Source: a virus
Direction: 5' to 3' (one strand)
Virus record (IMG/VR): IMGVR_UViG_3300025860_000019
Span: 1-50,871 of that record
Length of the DNA stretch: 50,871 nucleotides
A program made the position numbers and the translations under genes. Positions 30,558-39,275 of this stretch are shown piece by piece. Position 1 is the stretch's first letter. Each line of letters begins with the position of its first letter. A model generated the notes under the pieces. It had not been told where the DNA came from and did not search any database. It saw nothing but the letters and a program-made list of their open reading frames with translations.

Positions 30558-31236
30558 TGTACAAAAACAAGTATTTAATACTTGGTATAGTTTATTAAGA
30601 CAGGATTTATTAGATAGTAAATATATGCATAAACTTATTAAATTTATTAATGAAGAATATAGAAGTGGTAAAAAAGTATTTCCTCTTAAAAAGGATATAT
30701 TTAAAGCTTTTACAGACACTGATTATAATAAATTAAAAGTTGTTATATTAGGAGATAATCCTTATGCTTCTGATAAAGATATTGGTATTGCATTTGCTAA
30801 TGAAGAAAAACATGGGGTTCACATAAGTGAGCCCCTTTCTAAAATAGAGAAATGTATAAATAATAATGTTAAAGATGGTTTATATTTTATGGATTATGAT
30901 TTAAGTAATTGGTCTAAACAAGGTATTTTATGTATTAATACTTCTTTAAGCGCAATTAAAGGACAACAAGGAAGTCATGCTATGTATTGGAGTTACTTTA
31001 TTAAATATTTATTAAAGTCTCTTAGCGAGGTTAATACAGGTATTATATATTGTTTATGGGGTAATCAAGCTCAATCATTTAAACAATATATAAATAGTAA
31101 TAATAATTATATCTTAGAATTTACAAACCCAAATGATGCTGTTAAAAAAGGTATTGATTGGAATTGTACACATTTTAATGATATTAATAAAATAATAGAA
31201 GAAAATAATGGAAAAAGTGAATGTATCAATTGGTGA
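30547..31236 (+). CDS. Uracil-DNA glycosylase fold protein, catalytic residues replaced, 229 aa
   Basis: The UDG framework is clear: VVILGDNPYAS (about 65-75) for VVILGQDPYH, GIAFAN for GLAFSV, QGILCINTSL for QGVLLLNTVL, IYCLWGNQAQ for VFLLWGSHAQ, and EFTNPNDA for APHPSPLS. The water-activating Asp is Asn and the His of HPSPLS is Asn, while the uracil-binding Asn and stacking Phe remain. The enzyme is therefore likely inactive or strongly altered. It may bind uracil DNA, act as a polymerase processivity factor (as the poxvirus UDG does with a family B polymerase) or be regulatory. Confidence 0.82.
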   Translation: MNFNVQKQVFNTWYSLLRQDLLDSKYMHKLIKFINEEYRSGKKVFPLKKDIFKAFTDTDYNKLKVVILGDNPYASDKDIGIAFANEEKHGVHISEPLSKIEKCINNNVKDGLYFMDYDLSNWSKQGILCINTSLSAIKGQQGSHAMYWSYFIKYLLKSLSEVNTGIIYCLWGNQAQSFKQYINSNNNYILEFTNPNDAVKKGIDWNCTHFNDINKIIEENNGKSECINW

Positions 31237-31567
31237 TAAAATAAAAGAATTACAAGATTATTTTATTAATAAAGTAAAAACTGGAGATTATGAAGTTATA
31301 AAAATAGAAAAACATACTACTAAAATAAAAATAGATAGTTTATATGAATTTAATATGTGGACTGGAAATGGTAAATTTAGTTATGATTTTTATGAAAGTT
31401 CGTTTTTATCAATAAAAAGTCTTGATTTAACTATGAAAGGTTTAGAAAGTAGAGGTTGGATTCATATGAAAAAACATTTAACTGGAGAAGTAGCTAAAAA
31501 AGCTAGGAGAGAAAAAATGAAAGAATTTAACCGTCTAAAAAAAGAACTTAATATTAAATGTAGTTAA
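31208..31567 (+). CDS. Hypothetical protein, 119 aa
   Basis: Overlaps the UDG-like gene by 29 bases. Begins with a helix (IGDKIKELQDYFIN), then strands and a basic C-terminal helix (EVAKKARREKMKEFNRLKKEL). The basic tail could bind nucleic acid. Not recognised. Confidence 0.6.
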   Translation: MEKVNVSIGDKIKELQDYFINKVKTGDYEVIKIEKHTTKIKIDSLYEFNMWTGNGKFSYDFYESSFLSIKSLDLTMKGLESRGWIHMKKHLTGEVAKKARREKMKEFNRLKKELNIKCS

Positions 31568-31587
31568 ATTTATAAAATGGTATACTA

Positions 31588-31722
31588 ATGAAAAAAGTTA
31601 AATTTAAAGATTTACGCTGTAAAAGATGTAAGAAAGAAACAACACATATTCCTAAAATGGATGCTGTTAAAAATGGCAATCAAGTATGTGGTATTTGTAG
31701 AACTGAAAATAAAGATGAATAA
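31588..31722 (+). CDS. Zinc-ribbon-like protein, 44 aa
   Basis: Two C-x2-C pairs (RCKRCKKE and QVCGICRT) spaced about 21 residues apart define a zinc ribbon. Basic overall. Four bases before the next ATG. Confidence 0.6.
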   Translation: MKKVKFKDLRCKRCKKETTHIPKMDAVKNGNQVCGICRTENKDE

Positions 31723-31725
31723 ATT

Positions 31726-31896
31726 ATGAGCTTAACAGTAGGAGAAGTATTAGAAAATGCTGAGTATAATGAACAAAATGCATTTCACCCAATTCAAAAA
31801 GAATTAGCTAAATCTCAAAGAGATAATTATAATAAAGCTAAAGAATTAGGTGCAGACGATTATGATGATTGGAGTGAATGGGAAAATAAAATATAA
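31726..31896 (+). CDS. Hypothetical acidic protein, 56 aa
   Basis: Helical, polar protein ending in acidic-aromatic DDYDDWSEWENKI. Its stop TAA shares a base with the next ATG (TAATG), a classic coupling overlap. Confidence 0.55.
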   Translation: MSLTVGEVLENAEYNEQNAFHPIQKELAKSQRDNYNKAKELGADDYDDWSEWENKI

Positions 31897-32120
31897 TGAA
31901 TTTATATTATGTAATAGAAAAGGAAACTAGTGTTGATGATAATTTTGAATTCGCAACAGGTAGTAAATCAATTAGAGTTTATGATATTGATACACAAAGT
32001 ATGCAATTAGTTATAGTTTGTGAGATTGATAGTTTTAACTTTAAAAATACTGAAACTGAGATAGAAACTTGGTTAGAAAATAATGATTATGAAGATGAAT
32101 ATAATTTAATACAATTATGA
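31896..32120 (+). CDS. Hypothetical protein, 74 aa
   Basis: Acidic beta-rich protein (LYYVIEKETS, IRVYDIDTQSMQLVIVCEID) with an acidic C-terminus. Overlaps the neighbouring genes at both ends by 1-4 bases, so it is part of a tightly coupled run ending in the resolvase. Confidence 0.6.
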   Translation: MNLYYVIEKETSVDDNFEFATGSKSIRVYDIDTQSMQLVIVCEIDSFNFKNTETEIETWLENNDYEDEYNLIQL

Positions 32121-32584
32121 TTTTTATACCGGGTTCTGTCCCAAGTTTAAAAAACAGCAAAGTGAAAACTGCCAGGGGAATATTTCATTCTCCTACAGTT
32201 TCAAAATATATTAGAACATTAGGAATACAACATTTTGACTCAAGAAAGAAAGAAGTTAAAGGTTATGTAGATCCTAATAGACCTAATGAAATAGAAAAAC
32301 TTAGAAGTAAGTTTGAAGAAATGATGATTGGTAAAGAAAATCCTATATTTATAGGTTATTATCACGTAAGAAAAACTAAAGCTCTTTTTGATTTTAGTAA
32401 TAGTGTAGAATTAATACAAGATTTGTTAACATCTCATGATATAATAGAAGATGATAATGTAAAATATGTATTTCCTATACCTATGACAATTAATGGAGAA
32501 TTACCAAATGAAAATAATTTAAGAACAGAACAATGGTACTCAGTTGATAAAATAAATCACGGAGTCTATATAAAAATATTTTAA
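32117..32584 (+). CDS. RusA-family Holliday junction resolvase, 155 aa
   Basis: The GSVPSLKNSK start is the RusA N-terminal strand with its substrate-binding Lys/Asn. DFSNSVELIQDLLTSHDIIEDDNV (about 92-115) carries the catalytic Asp array (D..N...Q/K..D.L....I.DD) of RusA. It resolves branched DNA after recombination or before packaging. Length is slightly above the usual 120 aa because of a loop after residue 40. Confidence 0.8.
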   Translation: MIFIPGSVPSLKNSKVKTARGIFHSPTVSKYIRTLGIQHFDSRKKEVKGYVDPNRPNEIEKLRSKFEEMMIGKENPIFIGYYHVRKTKALFDFSNSVELIQDLLTSHDIIEDDNVKYVFPIPMTINGELPNENNLRTEQWYSVDKINHGVYIKIF

Positions 32585-32806
32585 ATGATTAAATTAACAA
32601 AAATAGTAGCACCAATTTTAGGTGAAGAAGATTTAGTAAAATTTAATGATTTTATTAAAAAAGATAATATTAATAGTGCAAGACTATTAATTGAAAGAAA
32701 AATGATTGATATGGATAAAGATGGTATTGAATATGCTGTTTTAAATGAAGTACAAGATACTTTAATTAATGAAATTGAAGTTGCTTATGATGAATTAGGT
32801 TATTAA
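32585..32806 (+). CDS. Hypothetical protein, 73 aa
   Basis: Directly follows the resolvase stop. Helical protein with alternating charged and hydrophobic residues (EEDLVKFNDFIKKDNINSA) and an acidic end. Function unknown. Confidence 0.55.
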   Translation: MIKLTKIVAPILGEEDLVKFNDFIKKDNINSARLLIERKMIDMDKDGIEYAVLNEVQDTLINEIEVAYDELGY

Positions 32807-32820
32807 CTTAAACACAATAT

Positions 32821-33822
32821 ATGACGTTAGATGATGCAATGATTGAGAATAATTTAATTACAGATTTAAGACTCTCATTTAGTAGAGTATCTGAATTTGA
32901 TAGGAATGGACCACGTTCCTTAATTGATAGAAAGAAAATTAGTGGTGAATTTTTAGACTTTGGTAGTTTAGTAGATGATATGTTACAACCAGATTTTAAA
33001 ATTACAGATAAATACTATGTATTTGATGGTGAAAAACCTACAGCAATGTTAGGTATTTTATGTGAGTATTTAGTAGAACACCTAAAGAAAGTTGATTACA
33101 AGGATTTAAATGATTTTATATTAGAATCAATTAAGCAACTTGGACTTTGGAAAACAACTAAAGATGATGTAAAGTTATTAGCTAAATATACAGAACAAGC
33201 TCATGATTATGTAGTAGCAATGACTGAATCTACAGGTAAAACTCTAGTAACTAATTTATTAGTACAAGAAGCTGAAGAATTAGTAAGTGTATTAAAAACA
33301 CATGAATTTAGTAGAGATTTTATTTTAGGTGATTTGGAGTATCAAGTTGAAGTTAACTTTGAAATTGGTAATTTTAAATTCTTATCATTTTTAGATTATA
33401 TTAAAATAGACCACGTAAATAAAACTATTAGAGGTATTGATTTAAAAACTGGAAGTAAACCTGTTGGTGATTTTATGACTAACTTTGTAAAATATAGATA
33501 TTATTTACAAGGACAAATATATAAAATGGCTTTATATAATTATGCAATTGATAATAACTTAGAAGAATATGAAATATTACCATTTCAGTTTTTATATTGT
33601 GGTAGATATGAAAAAATACCTACGTTCATAGAAATGTCTATTAAATGGGAAGAAGCATCTCTAAATGGGTTTACAACAACTTCTGGATATAAATATAAAG
33701 GTTTATATGATTTAATAGATTCTATTGAATGGCATTGGAGAAATGAAGTATTTAATATGTCTAAAGAACAATTTGAAAATAATGGTTTAGTTAAAATTAA
33801 TGATGAATTTATAAATATTTAA
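32821..33822 (+). CDS. PD-(D/E)XK nuclease, 333 aa
   Basis: NFKFLSFLDYIKID (about 185-196) and RGIDLKTGSKP (about 203-213) give the Asp and D-x-K of the PD-(D/E)XK core, followed by the Gln-containing YYLQGQIYKMAL helix typical of Cas4/RecB-like exonucleases. No cysteine cluster for an Fe-S site is visible. Likely a DNA exonuclease working with the RecA-like ATPase and SSB or in host DNA breakdown for the nucleotide pathway. Confidence 0.82.
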   Translation: MTLDDAMIENNLITDLRLSFSRVSEFDRNGPRSLIDRKKISGEFLDFGSLVDDMLQPDFKITDKYYVFDGEKPTAMLGILCEYLVEHLKKVDYKDLNDFILESIKQLGLWKTTKDDVKLLAKYTEQAHDYVVAMTESTGKTLVTNLLVQEAEELVSVLKTHEFSRDFILGDLEYQVEVNFEIGNFKFLSFLDYIKIDHVNKTIRGIDLKTGSKPVGDFMTNFVKYRYYLQGQIYKMALYNYAIDNNLEEYEILPFQFLYCGRYEKIPTFIEMSIKWEEASLNGFTTTSGYKYKGLYDLIDSIEWHWRNEVFNMSKEQFENNGLVKINDEFINI

Positions 33823-33824
33823 AA

Positions 33825-34166
33825 ATGAGAAAGAAAAAATATAATTTACCTAAATATGTACATCTTACTCATGGTAAATACCAAGTTAATTTACCTAGAA
33901 AAAAAGGTGACGCTGTTAGTATTGGGACATTTGAAGATATATCAGCAGCAGTTATACATAGAGATTATATGTTAGAACAAAGTGAGAAAGGTTTGATTAA
34001 TTTAGATACTTATAATATCAATAAATATCCTAAAGGAATTGCTAAAGATCGTAATAGATATAGAGCTGAATTAGGTATTAAAGGTAACATTATTTATATA
34101 GGTAGATTTAAAACCGTGGAAGAAGCTGTTAAAGAAAGAGAAAATTTTATAAATAAATTATTTTAA
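33825..34166 (+). CDS. Tandem AP2-like DNA-binding protein, 113 aa
   Basis: Two similar halves: one with GKYQVNLPRKKG...IGTFEDISAAVIHRD, and one with YPKGIAKDRNRYRAELGIKG...IGRFKTVEEAVKERE. Each has the three-strand plus helix pattern of AP2/ERF-like domains seen in phage homing endonucleases. No HNH nuclease is attached, so this may be a stand-alone regulator or the DNA-binding remnant of a homing endonuclease. Confidence 0.68.
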   Translation: MRKKKYNLPKYVHLTHGKYQVNLPRKKGDAVSIGTFEDISAAVIHRDYMLEQSEKGLINLDTYNINKYPKGIAKDRNRYRAELGIKGNIIYIGRFKTVEEAVKERENFINKLF

Positions 34167-34174
34167 TATAATAA

Positions 34175-34780
34175 ATGGTAAAAAAAGTTAAGTTCAATAA
34201 ATCAAAAACTTACCTTTTACCTCTAATATCAGAACTTGTAAATATAGAAAAACAATACTTACCTTATTTAAACAACACATTTATGGTTGATAATGAAGGT
34301 AAATATGAAAATTGTATTTATATATTACATGATTTTGATTTGTCAAATCCAAAATTTACAACCTACGAACATCACCTAATAAATAATGAGTTATTTGTAG
34401 ATATGTATGATATAGGTAATCAAGTTTTGTATGTTTTTAAATTTCCTGAAGAATATTTACATGAATATAATTGTTTAAAAAACAGTAAATACTCAGAATT
34501 TAAAGATGATGCAAAAGAATTGATATTAGAATTTTGGACAGTAATGTATGGAGAGAATCCAAATTCATTACCGTTTTTGACAAAAGTTAAAGATATATTA
34601 TTTAAAACAACTAAATATAGACAAAAATTAGAACAATCTTTATCATCAAAAACTCAAAAAATAGTTATTAGTAGTGAAGCTGAATTAGGTGACATTATTG
34701 ATATTGAAAATGAGACTTTTGATTTTAAAGTATTAGAAAACATTAAAACAAAATTAAACAAAAACACAGAAATGTGGTAG
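34175..34780 (+). CDS. Hypothetical protein, 201 aa
   Basis: Soluble protein, starting with basic residues, then ENCIYILHDFDLSNPKF and VLYVFKFPEEYLHEYNCL segments, a helical centre (EFKDDAKELILEFWTVMYG), and a Lys/Ser-rich, probably disordered end. Directly upstream of nrdB with a gap of 56 bases. I associate similar proteins with phages of Bacteroidota but know no function. Confidence 0.65.
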   Translation: MVKKVKFNKSKTYLLPLISELVNIEKQYLPYLNNTFMVDNEGKYENCIYILHDFDLSNPKFTTYEHHLINNELFVDMYDIGNQVLYVFKFPEEYLHEYNCLKNSKYSEFKDDAKELILEFWTVMYGENPNSLPFLTKVKDILFKTTKYRQKLEQSLSSKTQKIVISSEAELGDIIDIENETFDFKVLENIKTKLNKNTEMW

Positions 34781-34836
34781 TATATTTTTTATTAAATAGA
34801 GTTAAAAGATAATCTTATAATAATAAAAAATAAATA

Positions 34837-35805
34837 ATGAGTAAAATTAACGAAGGAAGAGTTGCTTTCAAACCTTTTCAATATCAATGGGCATATGACT
34901 ATTGGTTTAAACAACAAAATGCACATTGGTTACATACTGAAATAAATATGCAAAATGATGTTACAGATTGGAGAGAGCACTTAAATGAAGAAGAGAAAAA
35001 TGTAATAGGTAATATCTTAAAAGGTTTTACCCAAACAGAATGTGAAGTTGGAGATTATTGGAGTTCTTATGTTCCAAAATGGTTTCCAGTTCCAGAAATA
35101 AAAATGATGGCTCAAACTTTTGGAGCTTTTGAAACTATACATGCTAATGCGTATTCATATTTAAATGATACATTAGGATTAGATAATTTTGAAGCATTTT
35201 TAGAAGATGAAGCTACAATGGCTAAATTAAAAGTATTAATGGATGTTGATCCTGATACAACAGATTTAACAGAAATAGCTAGAAGTATAGCACTATTTAG
35301 CGCAGCAGCAGAAGGAATACAATTATTTAGTTCATTTGCAGTATTATTATCATTTAGGAAATCAAATAGACTAACTGGTATAGGACAACAAATGATTTTT
35401 AGTGTAAAAGATGAAAGTACACATAGTGAAGCTGGTTGTAAAATATTTAGAACTATAATTGAGGAAAATCCTGAATTATGGACTGAAGAATTGAGAAAAT
35501 CAGTTTACGATGGTATTCATTATGCAATACAAAGTGAATTTACATATATCAATAAAATTTTTGAGTTAGGTGATTTAGAAACAATTACTAAAGAGCAACT
35601 AAAGAATTTTATGTATGATAGGGCTAATAGAAAATTAGTAGAATTAAATTTAAAACCTATTTATAATGTAAATAAACAATTATTAAATGAAATGGAGTGG
35701 TTTTATATATTAGTTTCAGGCGAACAGCAAACAGATTTCTTTGCTAATCGTGAAACTGGTTATAGTAAACCTAATGAAGATTGGAACGATAATGATTTAT
35801 TTTAA
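34837..35805 (+). CDS. nrdB: Class I ribonucleotide reductase small subunit, 322 aa
   Basis: Metal ligands can be placed: Glu in FTQTECEVGD (about 67, where E. coli NrdB has Asp84), E-x-x-H in FETIHANAY (about 98-101), Glu in AAEGIQLF (about 158) and E-x-x-H in DESTHSEAG (about 192-195). The radical Tyr is kept (HANAY, spacing as in Tyr122). The C-terminal PNEDWNDNDLF is the tail that docks on the large subunit. It makes the radical used by NrdA. The Glu at the first ligand position is a feature also found in some manganese-using or class Ic enzymes. Confidence 0.93.
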   Translation: MSKINEGRVAFKPFQYQWAYDYWFKQQNAHWLHTEINMQNDVTDWREHLNEEEKNVIGNILKGFTQTECEVGDYWSSYVPKWFPVPEIKMMAQTFGAFETIHANAYSYLNDTLGLDNFEAFLEDEATMAKLKVLMDVDPDTTDLTEIARSIALFSAAAEGIQLFSSFAVLLSFRKSNRLTGIGQQMIFSVKDESTHSEAGCKIFRTIIEENPELWTEELRKSVYDGIHYAIQSEFTYINKIFELGDLETITKEQLKNFMYDRANRKLVELNLKPIYNVNKQLLNEMEWFYILVSGEQQTDFFANRETGYSKPNEDWNDNDLF

Positions 35806-35808
35806 ATT

Positions 35809-36012
35809 ATGAAAAAATATAGATTTTTTTATCATTATTATAAACAATATAAATGTATGAGTGTACATTATAGAAATAAATGTTATAAAGTTGATGATGT
35901 AGAATGTAATGTATCTACTGAAACCAAATGGAATGCTACACAACCTCAATTAGTTATAAGAGGATTTGCATCTAATTTAGAAATTATTAATAATAAAGCA
36001 TTTATAAATTAA
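35809..36012 (+). CDS. Hypothetical protein between nrdB and nrdA, 67 aa
   Basis: Aromatic and basic N-terminus (KKYRFFYHYYKQYKCMSVHY) with three cysteines, then a beta-like end. Only 3 and 5 bases from its neighbours, so it is co-translated with the reductase. It might be a redox or assembly helper, but there is no CxxC thioredoxin/glutaredoxin motif. Confidence 0.55.
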   Translation: MKKYRFFYHYYKQYKCMSVHYRNKCYKVDDVECNVSTETKWNATQPQLVIRGFASNLEIINNKAFIN

Positions 36013-36017
36013 AATAT

Positions 36018-37742
36018 ATGATAGAAACACATAAAAAAGGTAAAGATAAAGGTTGGGAAGTAAATGTTGATTATCCTGAATGGGGTAATAATGATTTATA
36101 TTTAACAACAATACAAGGTAATTATTTAAATGGTGATGAAACACCTAAACAAGCATATAAAAGATTGGCTAAAACAGCTAGTAAATTATTAAATAATCCT
36201 GAATTAGAAAGTAAATTCTTTCATATATTTTGGAATGGTTGGTTAATTCCTTCAACTCCAGTTATGGTTAATTTTGGTACAAACAAAGGTTTACCAATAT
36301 CATGTTTTAGTGGTAGAGTTGGCGATGATATGCATGATATAGGTCGTAAAGAACTTGAATTAAGAATGTTATCTAAACATGGTGGAGGAACTGCTTATGA
36401 TTTTACACCTTTAAGAAGTGCTGGTACACCAATTAAAAATGGTTTATTAGGTACATCTGATGGAGTAATTCCATTTATGAAATCATATGATAGTACAATT
36501 ATATCAAGCAAACAAGGTTCAACTCGTAGAGGGGCTGTAGCAATGTATCTTGATATTGAACATAATGATTATGATGACTTCTTAGAGGTTAGAGAACCTA
36601 AAGGTGATATAAACAGACAATGTCATAATATACACCAAGGAGCTGTTATTTCTGATAGTTTTATGCATGCTGTACAAGCTTCTGATGGTAGAGAACGTAA
36701 ACGTTGGTTAGCTACTCTTAAAACGAGAGTTAAAACAGGTGAACCTTATACAATGTTTAAAGATAATGCTAATAGAAATTTACCTGAATTTTGGAAAAAA
36801 CATAATTTAAAAGTTCATCATAGTAATTTATGTACAGAAATATTTTTACCCACTGATGAAAATCATACTTTAGTATGCTGTTTATCTTCTATGAATTTAC
36901 ATAAATTTGATGAATGGAAAGATACTGATACAGTTGAATTAGCAATATTCTTTTTAGATGCTGTAATTCAAGAATTTATTAATAAAGGTGAAAATATTAA
37001 AGGTATTGAAGATGCGGTTAGATTTGCTAAAAAATCAAGAGCTTTAGGATTAGGTACTTTAGGTTGGCATAGTTATTTACAAAGTAAAAAGATACCTTTT
37101 ATATCAATATATGCTATTGGTCAAACTAATAAAATATTTGGTTTAATTCGTAAACAAGCTGAATTAGCTACTACAAAATTAGCTGAATTATATGGTGAAC
37201 CTGAATGGACTAAAGGATACAATAGGAGAAATTTAACATTGATGGCTATAGCACCTAATAGAAGTAGTTCAAAACTTGCTGGTAATTTATCACAAGGTAT
37301 TGAACCTATTGCTGCTAATGTATATGTAGATGATGATGCTAAAGGACTGCATATTAGAAGAAATCCTGAATTAACTAAAGTGTTAGAAGCTAAAGAACGT
37401 AATATACCTGAAGTATGGGATCAAATTATTGCTGATAAAGGTTCTGTTATTAATATTAGATGCTTATCTGAAGAAGAGAAAGATGTCTTTAAAACATTTA
37501 AAGAAATTAATCAACTTGAATTAGTTAAACAAGCTGGTATAAGGCAACAGTATATTGATCAAGGTCAAAGTTTAAATTTAGCATTTCAACAAGATGCACC
37601 TGCTAAATTTATAAATCAAGTACATATGACAGCTTGGGAAGTTGGACTAAAAGCTTTATATTATTTTAGAAGTGAAAGTATATTAAAAGCTGATGGAGGT
37701 AGAAGAGATTTATACGATGAATGCGTGATGTGTGAAGGTTAA
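36018..37742 (+). CDS. nrdA: Class I ribonucleotide reductase large subunit, 574 aa
   Basis: Active-site residues: first redox Cys in ISCFSGRV (about 96), NLCTEIFLP (Asn, thiyl Cys and Glu about 270-274), second redox Cys in LVCCLSSMNL (about 287), radical-path Tyr pair ALYYFRS, and shuttle cysteines CVMC at the extreme C-terminus. At 574 aa it lacks the N-terminal ATP-cone of about 100-150 aa, so dATP feedback inhibition is probably absent. It reduces ribonucleotides for phage DNA synthesis with NrdB. Confidence 0.93.
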   Translation: MIETHKKGKDKGWEVNVDYPEWGNNDLYLTTIQGNYLNGDETPKQAYKRLAKTASKLLNNPELESKFFHIFWNGWLIPSTPVMVNFGTNKGLPISCFSGRVGDDMHDIGRKELELRMLSKHGGGTAYDFTPLRSAGTPIKNGLLGTSDGVIPFMKSYDSTIISSKQGSTRRGAVAMYLDIEHNDYDDFLEVREPKGDINRQCHNIHQGAVISDSFMHAVQASDGRERKRWLATLKTRVKTGEPYTMFKDNANRNLPEFWKKHNLKVHHSNLCTEIFLPTDENHTLVCCLSSMNLHKFDEWKDTDTVELAIFFLDAVIQEFINKGENIKGIEDAVRFAKKSRALGLGTLGWHSYLQSKKIPFISIYAIGQTNKIFGLIRKQAELATTKLAELYGEPEWTKGYNRRNLTLMAIAPNRSSSKLAGNLSQGIEPIAANVYVDDDAKGLHIRRNPELTKVLEAKERNIPEVWDQIIADKGSVINIRCLSEEEKDVFKTFKEINQLELVKQAGIRQQYIDQGQSLNLAFQQDAPAKFINQVHMTAWEVGLKALYYFRSESILKADGGRRDLYDECVMCEG

Positions 37743-37760
37743 TAATTAATTAATATTAAG

Positions 37761-37951
37761 AGAGTAGTGGTGGAATTGGTAGACACTAAAGAAAATAAGA
37801 TAAATGAAATGCACACTTAACATCAGTTAGGGTAAATGGAAGAAAGTATGTGTGTATATTATGTAGACTGTAGCAAGACTTAGCATCTTAGATGTGCCTA
37901 ACAGCTTATGAAGGAACAGTTATCATGTAGGTTCAAATCCTACCTACTCTC
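37761..37951 (+). tRNA. tRNA-Leu-like gene interrupted by a large insert
   Basis: The acceptor stem AGAGTAG/CTACTCT (37761-37767/37944-37950) is extendable by two pairs at the outer end. The D arm GTGGAATTGGTAGACAC (37770-37786) and T arm GTAGG-TTCAAAT-CCTAC (37927-37943) are those of a class II leucine tRNA. Between them lie 140 bases instead of about 40. Two readings of the anticodon exist: a local CTTAGAT loop (UAG), or GCACA-CTTA (37811-37819) joined to AGA-TGTGC (37890-37897) after removal of about 70 bases (UAA). The insert is too short for a normal group I intron. The apparent discriminator is C. Confidence 0.65.
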
Positions 37952-37974
37952 TTATTAATAAATGAAGGAGATTG

Positions 37975-39225
37975 ATGAAGAATATTAAAAAGAAAGATAC
38001 AATTCAAAAAGCAGCATTAAAAGCTTGGTTGGAAAGTGGTAAAAAAGGTTCTGTTGAAATATCTACGGGTATCGGTAAAACGTTTTTAGCTTTACATGCT
38101 TTATATGAAATGTCTAGAGATTGGAGTATAGAACATTATTTTTTTGCTGAAGTAACAGATAGAAAATTAGATTTAATTAAGCAAATAAAATTATATAATG
38201 AAATCTTTGATAGAAATGTATTAGAAGATTATAATTTACATTTTAAAACATATCAAGGAGCTTATAAATGGAAAGATAAAAAAATTGGTTTAGCTATAAT
38301 GGATGAAGTGCATGAACTTTGTTCTGTAGAATACTCTAAATTATACTATAACAACCATTTTAAGGCTATTATAGGGTTATCTGCGACAATTGATAAGGAA
38401 ACATATTATAATAGTATAAAACGCTTTAAAATAGATATTTTAAACGACATTGCACCAATATGTTTTACTTATTCTTTAGATGATGGTTTAAAAGATGGTA
38501 CATCTAGACAATTAGATATATATGTTATATATAACCAACTAAATAATAAAGATAAAAGTATATCTGCAGGAAGTAAATTACGACCATTTAAGCAAACTGA
38601 ACAAGCTGCTTACGATTATTGGAATAAAGTATTTACTAAAAATGTTAGTGAATTTATAGATTATAGCAAAGGAAGTAATGAAAGTGATAGTGCTTACCAA
38701 TCTAGAATTAGTAAGTCTGAAGGAATTAAATCTGCTAAAATTAGAAATGCAGCAGCTAGAAGAAGTAAATTATTATATAAATTACCTTCTAAAATACCAA
38801 TTATAAAACAATTACTTGATTATACAAAAGGTAAAACAATTATATTTGGTAATGATATAGATGCTTTATTACAAGTTACTAAAAATGTAGTATCTTCTAG
38901 GAATAAACCACCTATAAATGATAAGATTAGAGATGATTTTGACAATGATAGAATACAAATAATAGGTTCATTTAAAAAGCTTAAACAAGGAGCTAATTTA
39001 AAGGATTTAGATAATTGTATAATAATGTCTTACTTCTCTAAAGAATTGGATTTAAAGCAACGTTTAGGACGTTTAAGAGATGATGGAACTATTGGTAAAG
39101 TATTTATAATAGTAACTAAAGAAACACAAGAAGAAGTATGGTTTAATAAAATGTTTGAGAATTTAAATAACTTAAATATGATTTATTGTAACAATATAGA
39201 TGATTGTATAAATAAAATAAAATAA
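37975..39225 (+). CDS. Superfamily 2 DNA helicase, 416 aa
   Basis: ATG 37975 is chosen over TTG 37972 because an AAGGAG Shine-Dalgarno-like site lies just upstream, unusual in this genome. Motif I is STGIGKTFLAL (about 25-35), motif II MDEVHELCS (DExH type, about 109), motif III GLSATI and motif VI QRLGRLRDDG (about 361). Compact DExH helicase, likely for recombination or fork repair, typical of crAss-like phage replication blocks. Confidence 0.88.
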   Translation: MKNIKKKDTIQKAALKAWLESGKKGSVEISTGIGKTFLALHALYEMSRDWSIEHYFFAEVTDRKLDLIKQIKLYNEIFDRNVLEDYNLHFKTYQGAYKWKDKKIGLAIMDEVHELCSVEYSKLYYNNHFKAIIGLSATIDKETYYNSIKRFKIDILNDIAPICFTYSLDDGLKDGTSRQLDIYVIYNQLNNKDKSISAGSKLRPFKQTEQAAYDYWNKVFTKNVSEFIDYSKGSNESDSAYQSRISKSEGIKSAKIRNAAARRSKLLYKLPSKIPIIKQLLDYTKGKTIIFGNDIDALLQVTKNVVSSRNKPPINDKIRDDFDNDRIQIIGSFKKLKQGANLKDLDNCIIMSYFSKELDLKQRLGRLRDDGTIGKVFIIVTKETQEEVWFNKMFENLNNLNMIYCNNIDDCINKIK

Positions 39226-39275
39226 TGAATTACGGAACAGCAACAAAAAAGATTGAAAATAAAAAATAATAAATA

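Noticed and set aside
37798-37835. Short ATG frame (8 codons) inside the tRNA-Leu insert, reminiscent of a tmRNA tag
   Set aside because: The D arm is a true leucine tRNA D arm, the peptide does not end in small hydrophobic residues, and no tmRNA core motifs surround it.
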